Source of the DNA: Planctomycetota bacterium
GTDB lineage: Bacteria > Planctomycetota > Phycisphaerae > Phycisphaerales > Phycisphaeraceae
DNA: 64,000 nucleotides
Reading direction: 5' to 3'
Assembly (NCBI GenBank): GCA_021413865.1
Contig: JAIOPN010000051.1
Location: 1 to 64,000 of the forward strand
The position numbers and the translations under genes are program-made. The stretch's first letter is position 1. The number at the start of each line of letters is the position of its first letter. Under the pieces are notes generated by a model. It did no database searches. It was not told the origin of the DNA and saw only the letters and a list, made by a program, of their open reading frames with translations. This document shows, piece by piece, positions 1-12,000 of the stretch.

Positions 1-3000
1 GACTTCGCCTTCACGGTGGGCTCGCCGGGCCTGCCCAACGTGACACGGAGCTACGACAGCTTCGAGGATGCGGCGGTGGAGGCGGGGCGTAGCCGCATCT
101 ATGGCGGCATCCACTACGAGTTCACCAACCAGGCCTCGCAGGTGGTGGGGGCAGAGATCGGCAACTGGGTGCTCAACGCCTTCGACATCGCCGAGGACGT
201 GCAGGCGCCCAAGGTCACGGTCGCGGCCCCCCCGGACAACCAGGTGGCGACGACGAACATCACGCTCACGGGCAAGGTGCTTGACAACCTCTCGGGCGTG
301 GCGAGCCTCACCGCCAAACTGGACAACGGGTCGTATGCCGCCGTCGCCTTCGACTCCGCGGGCAACTTCTCGTTGCCAACCAATCTCGCCCTCAATGGCA
401 GCGCCGACGGCAAGCACACCTTCACACTCATCGCCACCGACAACGCGGGCAATGCCTCGGCGCCCCTGGTCTATACGTTCTCCCTCGACACGCAGAACCC
501 GGTCATCACCGTCAGCCTGCCGGGGGCGGGGGCGACGCTCGTGCAAGGCTCCCTGCTCAGCGGCACGGCCAACCCGACGGGGTCAACCCTCGTCAGCCTG
601 AGTTATGTGTTCGATGCGGGCACCCAGCAGGCCGGCTCCGTCATGCCCGTCATCTTCGAGCCGACGACCGGCGCGTTCAGCCAGGTGCTGGATATCTCGA
701 AGCTGGCCGTGGGCGCGCACACGCTGACGGTCACAGCGACCGACGCCGGCGGGTACGTCGCGTCGAGCGTGATCAACGTCACGCTGCCCGAAGCGCCGCC
801 GCTGCGCATCGCCGACCTTACCCCCGCCGACGGGGCGGAGGAGATCGGCGTCACCTACCGGCCCAAGATCACCTTCACCAGGCCGATCGATAAGTCCACG
901 CTCACCACGTCCAACTTCTACGCCACGGACTCCACCGGGCAGGTCATCCCGTCCAACCTGGTCGTCAGCGACGACGGCACCTACGCGGTGCTGCTCTTTA
1001 CAGAGGCGATGCCCGGCGGCTCGACGGTCACGCTGCACGTCAACGGCGACACCATCCTGCCGGCCCCCGGAACTACCGGCGGATCGCTCGATGCGGACGA
1101 CGATGGAATCGCGGGGGGCGTCTTCGAGTCCTCCTTCACCACCGTCAGCCTCGCGCCGCTGACGGGCACGACGCTCTCGGGCGTCGTGGTCGATCCGGGG
1201 ACGGACAAGAAGCCCAATACCTTCGACGACACCCGAGCGGGCGCCGACCAGACGCTGATGACCGCCGACGACGTCTATCTCAACCCGATCGTGCACGCGC
1301 ACGTGTATATCATCGGGTTCGAGGGGGTTGACGGCTTCGACACCTACACCAACGCGCAGGGCCAGTTCAGCTTCGCCACGGTGCCCGCGGGCGACATCAA
1401 GCTGGTGGTCGACGGCCGCACGGCGACCAATGCGCCCAGCGGGGTCTTCTTCCCCGAGATGGTGATGGACCTGCAACTGCTGGCGGGGACCGACAACCAC
1501 GTGATGGACGCGATGGCCCTGACGCTGGGCCACCACACCAACACCGGGGCCAAGGCCACGTTCCTGCCGCGCCTGGCGACGTCCATTCTCAAGCCCGTCA
1601 GCAACAGCGTGCCCACGGTCGTCGTCGCCGACGAGGCCTCGGCCCCGGACCTGTCGCCAGAGCAGCGCGCCCTGCTGACCATCACGATCCAGCCCGGCAC
1701 CGCCATCGGCTTTGATGGCCAGCCGATCGCTAACCCCACGGTCGGCATCGCCACCGTCCCAGCCGAGCTCGTGCGCGAGATGCTCCCGCCGGGGCTCCTG
1801 CAGCACAGCTTCGACATCACCATCCAGGCCCCGGGCGTGGCGGTCTTCAGCATCCCCGCCGCCATCACGTTCCCCAACGTCTTCGGCGCCGCCCCCGGCA
1901 CCAAGCTGAATCTCCTCTCCTTCGACCACACCACCGGCCGGCTTGTGCTCGACGGCACCGCCACCGTCACCGCCGACGGCAAGGCGGTCGTCTCCGACCC
2001 CGGCTCGGGCGTCACCCACCCGGGTTGGCACGGACAACCCCCCCCCGGGGACCCGAATGACGACGATGACGACGACGATGATGACAACAACGACGACAAC
2101 GACAACGACGACGACGGTGACCCGGACGACTCCGACCCGGACGACGACAACGATGGCACGCCCGACGATGGGGACGACGACGACGACAACGACGGCACGC
2201 CGGACGGCGATGAAGACAACGACGGGGACGGGGATCCCGACGACAGCGACCCCGATGATGACAACGACGGCGACCCGGACGACTCCGACGACGACGACGA
2301 CAACGACGGCACCCCCGACGACGAGGAAGACAACGACGGCGACGGCGACCCTGACATCTCCGACCCGGACGACGACAACGACGGCACGCCCGACGCGGGC
2401 GACACCGACGATGATGGCGACGGAACCCCCGACGACCAGGAACAACCCGGCAGTTCACAGACCGCGGACCCGGTCGTACTGCCGATGATCACCGGCCAGC
2501 TCGGCCTGTTCCCGACCCTGGCGTGGAGCGCGCCGGCCAAGGTGGTCTCCGATCCGGCGCCAAAGCAGCAGCCTTACTTGAAGGTGACCATCGACGTGGA
2601 CGGCCCGCTGTCGGACTACATGAGTCCGGCCGGGGACCTGGCGCTGGACTCGCAGACCTTCACCCTCTCCGCCGGTTCGGGCGACACCAAGGTGTTCGGC
2701 GGGTTCGCCAAGCTGTACGACGAGTTGTACGGCCCCGGCGGGATCATGAACCTCAACCGCGACCAGTTGTATGGCTCGAAGGTCAAGATCACCGAGGAGG
2801 CCGGGCAGGCCGGCGGCGCTGTTAATACCACCATCAAGACGTACTACCTGTACCGCTGGGTGGACGTGGTCGATCCCATCCACGCGCAGTTGCAGGACGG
2901 GGCGACCGCGCAGTTCGCCCGGACCCTGGCCGACGGCAGCGGCGGGTTCGTGCGCCAGAAGAACGTGGACGCCCACGTGCCCACGGGCTTCGCGACGGAG

Positions 3001-6000
3001 TTCGAGTCCGGCGACCTGTTGAGCACTGCGTTCGGTTACGGCGTCGGCGTCTCGGGCAGCACGACGGCGACATGGACCTTCGATCCTTACCTGAGCGGGA
3101 AGCGCACCGACACCATCGAGATCCACGCCGAGGGTCTGGACGTGGGCGCGTTGACCGCGCAGGGCACGGCGACGAACAAGACCAAGATCAGCATCAACGC
3201 CGACGGCTACAAGGCAGAACTCGGGCGCGTGATCCAGGCGTTCAAGCCCGCGGTGTTCCCCGGGGCGGACCTGGCGTTCGGCACCGGCGATGACGTGAAC
3301 TTCATCATCTATGACTACGGCGGGGGCGTGGCCAACGGCCGCGTCACCTTTGGGGCCGATGGTCTGCCAGGGGCGGCCGGGGTGGACGACAACGGCGATG
3401 GCACGGTCGACGATTTCAGGGAGTTCGGCAGCGGCGACGACAACACGCGCATCGTCTCGTTCACGTTCCAGGGTGCGTTTGCGTCGGTCATGCCGGGCAC
3501 GGGCTACTCCCAGTCAACCCTCGACGCGGTGCTGAGCGATCAGGCGGCACAGTTGCAGGCGGCCGTTGCGGCAGATTACGCCGGCGTGGCGATGGGTTAC
3601 GAGGTCGTAGCTTCCAACTCCGGGGCTGATGTCACGATGAATTGGAAGGACCTGGGCACGGGCTACTATGGCTTGGCCGATTTTGATCTCGACAAGCCCT
3701 ACCTCGGCGCGTTCCTGGCCACGCCATCGATTGGTGAGGCCGCCAAAGAGATTGCTCTCGCTGAAGGCCTAAACATCAAGGCCAGCAACTCAGGTAATTT
3801 CGCGGTTGGTATCAACGTTTCCGAGAAATCCACCGGTAGTTTTGCGCAGTTCATGGCCAACACCGTCAGCCACGAGCTGGCCCACACATTCGGTGTGTAC
3901 GACGCGTACCTCAATGGCACCGGTGGGGCCACCAACGTCGATCCGCCCAACGACCTCATGCGTGCGGGCAATGATTTTGACGGCGACCTGACTTTCGCCA
4001 CCTTCAACCTCAACATCCTCAAGGCGGCGCAGGGCATTCAGGACAACGGCGATACCCCGCTGACCGCCGACGTGACGCTGTACCGCAACAACTTCAACCT
4101 GCCCGGCAGCGCGACGGGCATCCGTGACGAGACCTCCGTACTGGCGCCGGTGCTGGGCGTGGCCTCGGGTGGCGCGGACCTGCTCCCGGGCCAGACCGTT
4201 GAACTGGGCGAGGCGGTGGCGGACGGCACCGGCGGGGCCCTCATCACGCGCAACGTGACGCTGACGAATACCGGGCTGGCGGACCTGACGCTTGGCTCGG
4301 CGGCACTGACCGGCGGCGCGGCGGGGTTCTCGATCACCAGCGCTTCCGTTGCGGGCACGGTGCTGACGCCAGGCCAGAGCGCGACGGTGACGGTGCGCTT
4401 CGACCCGACCGCCATCGGGGCCTTCGGTGACACGCTGCGCATCACTTCCGACAGTGACGGCGCGACGACGTTCGACGTGCCGCTGCACGCCTCCTCGTAC
4501 GCGCAGGCGGCGACGGCCGTGGCCAAGATCGCGGCTAACAACAACCTCGGCGGCGCCCGCGCCGGGCAGGGGACCAACCAACAGACCCAGGTCTTCACGA
4601 TCAGCAACAGCGGCGCTCAGCCGCTGACGCTCAGTGCCTTCACCTTCGCGCAGGGGGGCGAGCAGTTCGCCTTCCTCGGCCTGCCCAGCGACTTGTCAAC
4701 CAACCCCATCACGCTGGCGCGAGGCCAGTCCTTCACGTTCGGTCTCTCATTCAGCCCGGACGCCACCGGCCTGCAGCGCGCGGCGATCAACGTCGCCACC
4801 AACGACGCGGGGCAGTCGGTTCTTCACCTGGGCGCGGTCGGCACGGGGCTGGCGGGCGTGGTCAAAGCGGACTGGGGCAATGACTACGTCGCGGTGCAGA
4901 TCGGCGACGCGGCCCCGTTGCACACGCGCACCGACGCGGGCGGCGCGTTCCACGTCTTCCTGCCGTCCTTGTCGCGTTACCGCACCACGATCTTCGATCC
5001 GCAGACCCGGCTGGTCGGCATGACGACCGGCAAGACCGGGCCCTCGGGGACGAAGACCTCGCTGGCGCGGGACATGCGCTTCGACGCCAGCACCGCGCCC
5101 GACACCGATTACGACGGTCTGCCCGACGACATTGAGCTGGCGATCGGCTCGGCGCCCAACCGCGCCGACTCGGACAAGGACGGGCTCTCCGACGCCTTCG
5201 AGATCGAGCAGGGCCTGGACCCGTTGGGCGGGCTGGGCATCCCCGTGGGCATCGTGGCCGCGGTCCCGCTGCAGGGCGAGGCCAAGGACATCGTCGTCGC
5301 CGGTTCCACCACCGACCCGGCGGGTCAACTGGCCTACCTCGCGACCGGCTCCAACGGGCTGGCCATCGTCGATGTCACCAACTTCCGCACGCCCGTCGTC
5401 CGCGGCCAGATCACGCTGCCCGGCGGTGGCGTGAGCGTCTCGGTTGACAGCGGCTTGGGCATCGCCGCCGTGGCCTCCACCACGGGCCTCAATCTCGTCA
5501 ACGTGGCCAACCCCGCCAGCCCCGCGCTCCTCCGCACCATCGACTTCGCCGCGGAAAAGGTCGAGGTGTTCGACGGCGTGGCTTACGCGATCGCCGGCTC
5601 GGCGCTCCGCGCTTACGAGCTGACCTCCGGCGAGGAACTCCAGCGGCTGCCCCTGGGCAACAGCATCACCGCCTTCGCACGCGAGGGCGAGACGCTCTAC
5701 ACAGTGGACTCGGCCAATGTCCTGCGCGTCATCGACATCAGCGGGCCGACGGCCGTGCTGCGCGGCTCCCTGACCCTGACGGCCAGCGGCGGCGAGATGT
5801 TCGTGGGCAACGGCCTGGCCTACGTCGGCGCCGAGACGGGCTTCAACGGCGGCTTTAGCGTCGCCAACGTCAGCAACCCCGCCGCGCCCACGCTGGTCAG
5901 CGGCCCCGACCTCACAAGCCTCGCCGGCCGGGCCATCGCGCTCAACGGCTCGGGCCTGGGCGTCTCCGTCGGCAAGCCGGGCAACGGCAACAACGTCCTC

Positions 6001-9000
6001 CACCTCCTCAACACCACCGACCCGGCCAACACCGGCAGCCTCGTCACCGCGATTAATCTCCCGGCGTTCCCGCGCGCCGTCGCCCTGGCGGCGGGCATCG
6101 CGCTGGTCGCCGATGACACAGCCGGTCTGCAGGTGGTCAACTACCGCGACTTCGACAACCTGGGCAACCCGCCGACCGTCACCATCTCCAGCTCCATCGC
6201 CGATGCGGCCCCGGGCACCGACGGGGTGCAGGTCGAAGAGGGCGCGGTCATCCCCATCGCCGGCCAGATCGCCGACGACGTCCAGGTGCGCAGCGTCGAG
6301 GTCCTTGTTAATGGCCAGGTCGTGCGCAACGACGTCTCCTTCCCCTTCGATCTCAACGTGACCGCGCCGCTGCTATCGAGCGGGACGACGGCGATCCGTG
6401 TGGAGGTCCGGGTCACCGACACCGGCGGCAACTCGACGCTCTCGTCGCCGTTGAACTTCGGCGTGATCGCCGACCAGACGCCGCCGACGATCGTCGGCGT
6501 CTTCCCGGCCGAGGGTGTCACGGGCAGCCAGTCCCTGCGCATCATCCGCCTCGACTTCTCCGAGCCGGTCAACCGGGCCACGATCAACGCCTCGACGGTC
6601 AAGCTGCTGGGGTCGGACAACCTGCCCCTGACGCCGACGAGCATCCAGTTCCGCCGCAACGACCGGACGGTGATGCTGACCTACGCCGCGCTGGGAGACG
6701 GGGCGCACCAGGTCCGCGCCAACACCACGGCCATCAAGGACCGCGCGGGCAACGCGGTGGGCGGGGCCGAGTTCGTCAGCAACTTCTCGGTCGGACAGGC
6801 CTCGATCGGCTGGATCAACACCGCCGGCGGCTTCTGGGACGACCCCGCCAACTGGGACGCGGGCCGGGTGCCCGGCGCAAACGACGACGTCATCATCGAC
6901 GTCCCCGGCGACGTCGCCATCACGTTCCGTCAGGGCGATGTGACCATTGCCGGCCTCACGTCGAACAACCCCTTCACCATCACCGGCGGCAATCTAACCG
7001 TCACCGGCACCGTGCAGGTCAACAACACCTTCACGCTCGGCGGCGGCACGCTGCACAACACCCACATCCTCGCGGGCACCGGCGGGCAGGGCGTGACGAT
7101 CGCCGGATCGAACGCCACGCTCGACGGGGTGACGAGCGACGCGAACCTGAACCTGACCACGGCCAGCACCGCGGTCACCATCACCAACGGCCTGACGCTC
7201 AACGGCATCCTGACCCTCGGGGCCAACTACACCCGCGCCGTCTTCAACGGCACGCAGACACTGGGCGGCACCGGCTCGGTGGTGTTCGGTGATTTCTACG
7301 CCAACCCGCTTATCGTCGGGCAGACCGGCACGACGCTGACCATCGGTCCCAACATGACGATCCACGGCGGATCGGCACAGGGCTACGGCGGGCAGATCGG
7401 TTACAGCGATTACTTTGGCGGCGGAAACAACACTTCGATCATCAATCAGGGCACGATCAATGCCGACGTCAACGCCACGGGCCTGACGATCCGTATCCCC
7501 GGCACCGGGACCACCACGAACGCGGGCTCCATGCTCGCCACCAACGGCGGTTCCCTCCGTGTTGACGCCCTCCGCAACCAGGCGGGCAAAACGGTCACCG
7601 CCACCGCGTCCACACTTCGTCTTGAAGGCGCGTGGGACAACGACGGCACGATTTCCTTGACGAACTCCACCCTGAACCTCGGTGGCACGTTTGCCAACGC
7701 CGACATCGGCACGCTCAACCGCACGGGCGGCGCGGTGAACCTGACCGGGGTGCTGACCAATACGGGCGCCACACTGGCGCTCGACGCCGCGACGGGCTCG
7801 TGGAACCTGGCGGGTGGCACCATCGCCGGCGGTACGGTCTCGGCGACCGGCGGCGCGGCGCTGACGGCGACGACCAGCGGCGGAACGCTCGACGGCGTCA
7901 TCCTCTCGGCCGACCTGAACCTGACCACGGCCAGCGCGTTGGTCACCGTCACCAACGGCCTGACGCTCAACGGCGTCCTGACCCTCGGGGCCAACTACAC
8001 CCGAGTGACCTTCAATGGCACGCAGACACTGGGCGGCACGGGCTCGGTGGTGTTCGGCGACTTCTACGCCAACCCGCTCATCGTCGGGCAGACGGGCACG
8101 ACGCTGACCATCGGTCCCAACATGATGATCCACGGCGGGTCGGCGCAGGGCTACGGCGGTCAGATCGGCTACAGCGATTACTTTGGCGGCGGCAACAACA
8201 CCTCGATCATCAACCAGGGCACGATCAATGCCGATGTCAACGCCACGGGCCTGACGGTCCGCATCCCCGGCACCGGGACCACCACCAACGCGGGCTCCAT
8301 GCTCGCCACCAACGGCGGCTCCCTCCGTGTTGACGCGCTCCGAAACCAGGCGGGCAAGACCGTCACCGCCACCGCGTCCAGCCTCCGTCTCGAAGGCGCG
8401 TGGGACAACGACGGCACGATCAGCGTGACCAACTCGACCGTGACTCTAGGAGGCACGTTCGCCACGGGGGACATCGGCACGCTCAACCGCACGGGCGGCA
8501 CGGTCAATCTCACCGGTGTATTGACCAACACGGGCGCCACGCTCGCCCTCAACGCCGCGACGGGCTCGTGGAATCTGGTGGGCGGCACCATCATCGGCGG
8601 CACCGTCACGGCCACCGGCGGAGCGGCGCTGACGGCGACCACCAGCGGCGGAACGCTCGACGGCGTCATCCTCTCGGCCGACCTGAACCTAACCACGGCC
8701 AGCGCGCTGGTCACCGTTACCAACGGCCTGACGCTCAACGGCGTCCTGACCCTGGGCGCCAACTACACGCGCGCCATCTTCAGCGGCACGCAGACGCTCG
8801 GTGGCACGGGTTCGGTGGTCTTCGGCGACTTCTACGCCAATACCCTCAACGTCAACCAGAGCGGCACCGCGCTGACCATCGGTCCCAACATGACGATCCA
8901 CGGCGGTTCCGCTCAAGGCTACGGTGGCCAGATCGGCTACAGCGACTACTTTGGCGGCGGCAATAACATCTCGATCATTAGCCAGGGCACGATCAACGCC

Positions 9001-12000
9001 GACGTCAACGCCACGGGCCTGACGGTCAGGGCCACCGGCACCGGGACCACCACCAACGCGGGCTCCATGCTCGCCACCAACGGCGGTTCCCTCCGTGTTG
9101 ACGCCCTCCGCAACCAGGCGGGCAGGACCGTCGCCGCCACAGCGTCCACCCTCCGCTTCGAGGGGGTCTGGGACAACGACGGCACGATCTCCGTGACGAA
9201 CTCCACCCTCAACCTGGGCGGCACGTTCGCCAATGCCGACATCGGCACGCTCAACCGCACGGGCGGCACGGTCAATCTCACGGGTGTGCTGACCAACACG
9301 GGCGCCACGCTGGCGCTCAGCGCCGCGACCGGTTCGTGGAACCTGACGGGCGGCACCATCCTCGGCGGCACGGTTACCGCGACCGGCGGAGCGGCGTTGA
9401 CGGCGACCACCAGCGGTGGAACGCTCGATGGCGTCATCCTCTCGGGAGACCTGAACCTGAGCACGGCCAGTGCGTTGGTCACCGTCACAAACGGCCTGAC
9501 ACTCAACGGCATCCTCACGCTGGGCGCCAACTACACGCGCGTCATTTTCAGCGGCACACAGACCCTGGGTGGCACCGGCTCGGTGGTGTTCGGGGACTTC
9601 TACGCCAACACCCTGTACGCCAACCAGAACAACACGACGCTGACCATCGGCTCCAGCATGACGGTCCACGGCGGCTCGGCGCAGGGCTACGGCGGTCAGA
9701 TCGGCTACAGCGATTACTTCGGCGGCGGGACCAATGTCGCGCTCGTCAACCAGGGGACGATCAACGCCGACGTCAATGCGACGAGCTTGACGATCAAGCC
9801 CACGGGCGTCGGGACGTTCATCAACTCCGGCTCGCTGCAGGCGACCAACGGCGGGACCCTCAACCTGACCGGGATTTGGGACAACAACGGCACGCTCAGC
9901 GAGACCAATTCGACGCTAAACCTCAACGGCGCTTTCACCACCGCCGACATCGGCACGTTCAGCCGGACCGGCGGCACGGTCAACCTGACCGGCGTCCTGA
10001 CCAATACGGGGAACACGCTGGCGCTCAACACCACGACGGGTTCCTGGAATCTGGTCAGTGGAACCATCATCGGGGGCACCGTCACCGCCACCGGCGGCGC
10101 TGCCCTGACCGCCACAGCCAGCGGCGGTACGCTTAATGGCGTCACACTCTCGACGGACCTGAACCTCACCACGATCAACGCGAACGTTACCGTCACCAAC
10201 GGCCTGACGCTCAACGGCGTGCTCACCCTGGGCGCCAACTACACCCGCATCTACTTCAGCGGCACGCAGACACTCGGCGGCACGGGATCGGTGGTGTTCG
10301 GGGACTTCTACGCCAATAACCTGAACGTCAACCAGGCCGGCAGTACGCTGACGATCGGCTCCGGCATGACGATCCACGGCGGCTCCGCCCAGGGCTATGG
10401 CGGACAGATTGGCTACAGCGACTACTACGGCGGTGGCAACAACGTCTCGATCATCAACCAGGGCGCGATCAACGCCGACGTCAACGCCACGGGCCTGGCG
10501 CTCAGACCGACGGGCACCGGGGTATTCACCAACTCCGGCTCGGCGCAGGCAACCAACGGCGGGACACTGAACCTCACCGGGACGTGGGATAATAACGGCA
10601 CGCTCAGCGAGACCAATTCGACGCTCAATCTCAACGGCGCATTCACCACCCCCGACATCGGCACGTTCAGCCGGACCGGCGGCACGGTCAACCTGACTGG
10701 GGCGCTCACCAACACGGGCAATACGCTCGCTCTCAACACCACGACAGGCTCGTGGAATCTTGCGGGCGGCAGCATCATCGGCGGCACGGTCACGGCGACG
10801 GGCGGGGCGGCGCTTGTGGCGACCACAACGGGAGGCACCCTCAACGGCGTCACACTCTCGACGGACCTGAACCTGACCACGGCCAACACCAACGTCACCG
10901 TCACCAACGGTCTGACGCTCAACGGCGTGCTCACGCTCGGCGCCAACTACACCCGCATCTACTTCAGCGGGACGCAGACGCTGGGCGGCACGGGCTCGGT
11001 GGTCTTCGGCGATTTCTACGCCAATGCCCTGAACGTGAGTCAGAACAACACGACGCTGACCATCGGCTCAAGCATGACGATCCACGGCGGTTCCGCCCAG
11101 GGTTACGGCGGCCAGATCGGCTACAGCGATTACTTCGGCGGCGGGACCAATGTCGCCCTCGTCAACCAGGGGACGATCAACGCAGACGTCAACGCCACGA
11201 GCTTGACGATCAAACCCGCGGGCGTCGGGACGTTCATCAACTCCGGTTCGCTGCAGGCGACCAACGGCGGAACCCTCAACCTCACCGGGACGTGGGACAA
11301 CAACGGAACGCTCAGTGAGACCAATTCGACGTTGAACCTCAACGGCGCTTTCACCACCCCCGACATCGGGACGTTCAGCCGGACCGGCGGCACGGTGAAC
11401 CTGACCGGGACACTCACCAACACGGGCAATACGCTCGCACTCAACACCACGACGGGCTCGTGGAATCTTGCGGGTGGCAGCATCATCGGCGGCACGGTTA
11501 CGGCAACAGGCGGCGCGGCCCTGACCGCCACCGCTACCGGCGGCACGCTCAACGGTGTCACCCTCTCCACGGACCTGAACCTCACCACGATCAACGCGAA
11601 CGTTACCGTCACCAACGGCCTGACGCTCAACGGCGTGCTCACGCTCGGGGCCAACTACACCCGCATCTACTTCAGCGGCACACAGACATTGGGCGGCACC
11701 GGCTCGGTGGTGTTCGGTGACTTCTACGCCAATGCCCTCAGCGTGAATCAGAACAACACGACGCTCACCATCGGCTCCAGCATGACCATCCGCGGCGGCT
11801 CGGCGCAGGGCTACGGCGGCCAGATCGGCTACAGCGACTACTTCGGCGGCGGCGCGAACGTTTCGATCATCAACCAGGGCACCGTGAACTGCGACGTTGC
11901 CACGACTTCGCTGACGCTCCGTGCGGCCGGCACCGGCACTGTTACCAACGCCGGCACCATCCACGCCTCGAAGTGGGCCGTCGCCAGGGTCGTCGGCGCG

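Noticed and set aside
583-2445. 620-codon antisense open frame with Val-rich repeats
   Set aside because: It is the reverse complement of the Asp-rich linker and Ig-like coding region; GAC/GTC symmetry keeps it open. Its translation is low-complexity.
6994-11964. Several long antisense frames across the tandem repeats
   Set aside because: They recur with the same period as the plus-strand repeats and have no signal peptide, motif or ribosome-binding site.
7108-11970. Regularly spaced repeats as a CRISPR array
   Set aside because: Unit length is 708-768 bp and coding continues throughout; CRISPR repeats are far shorter.
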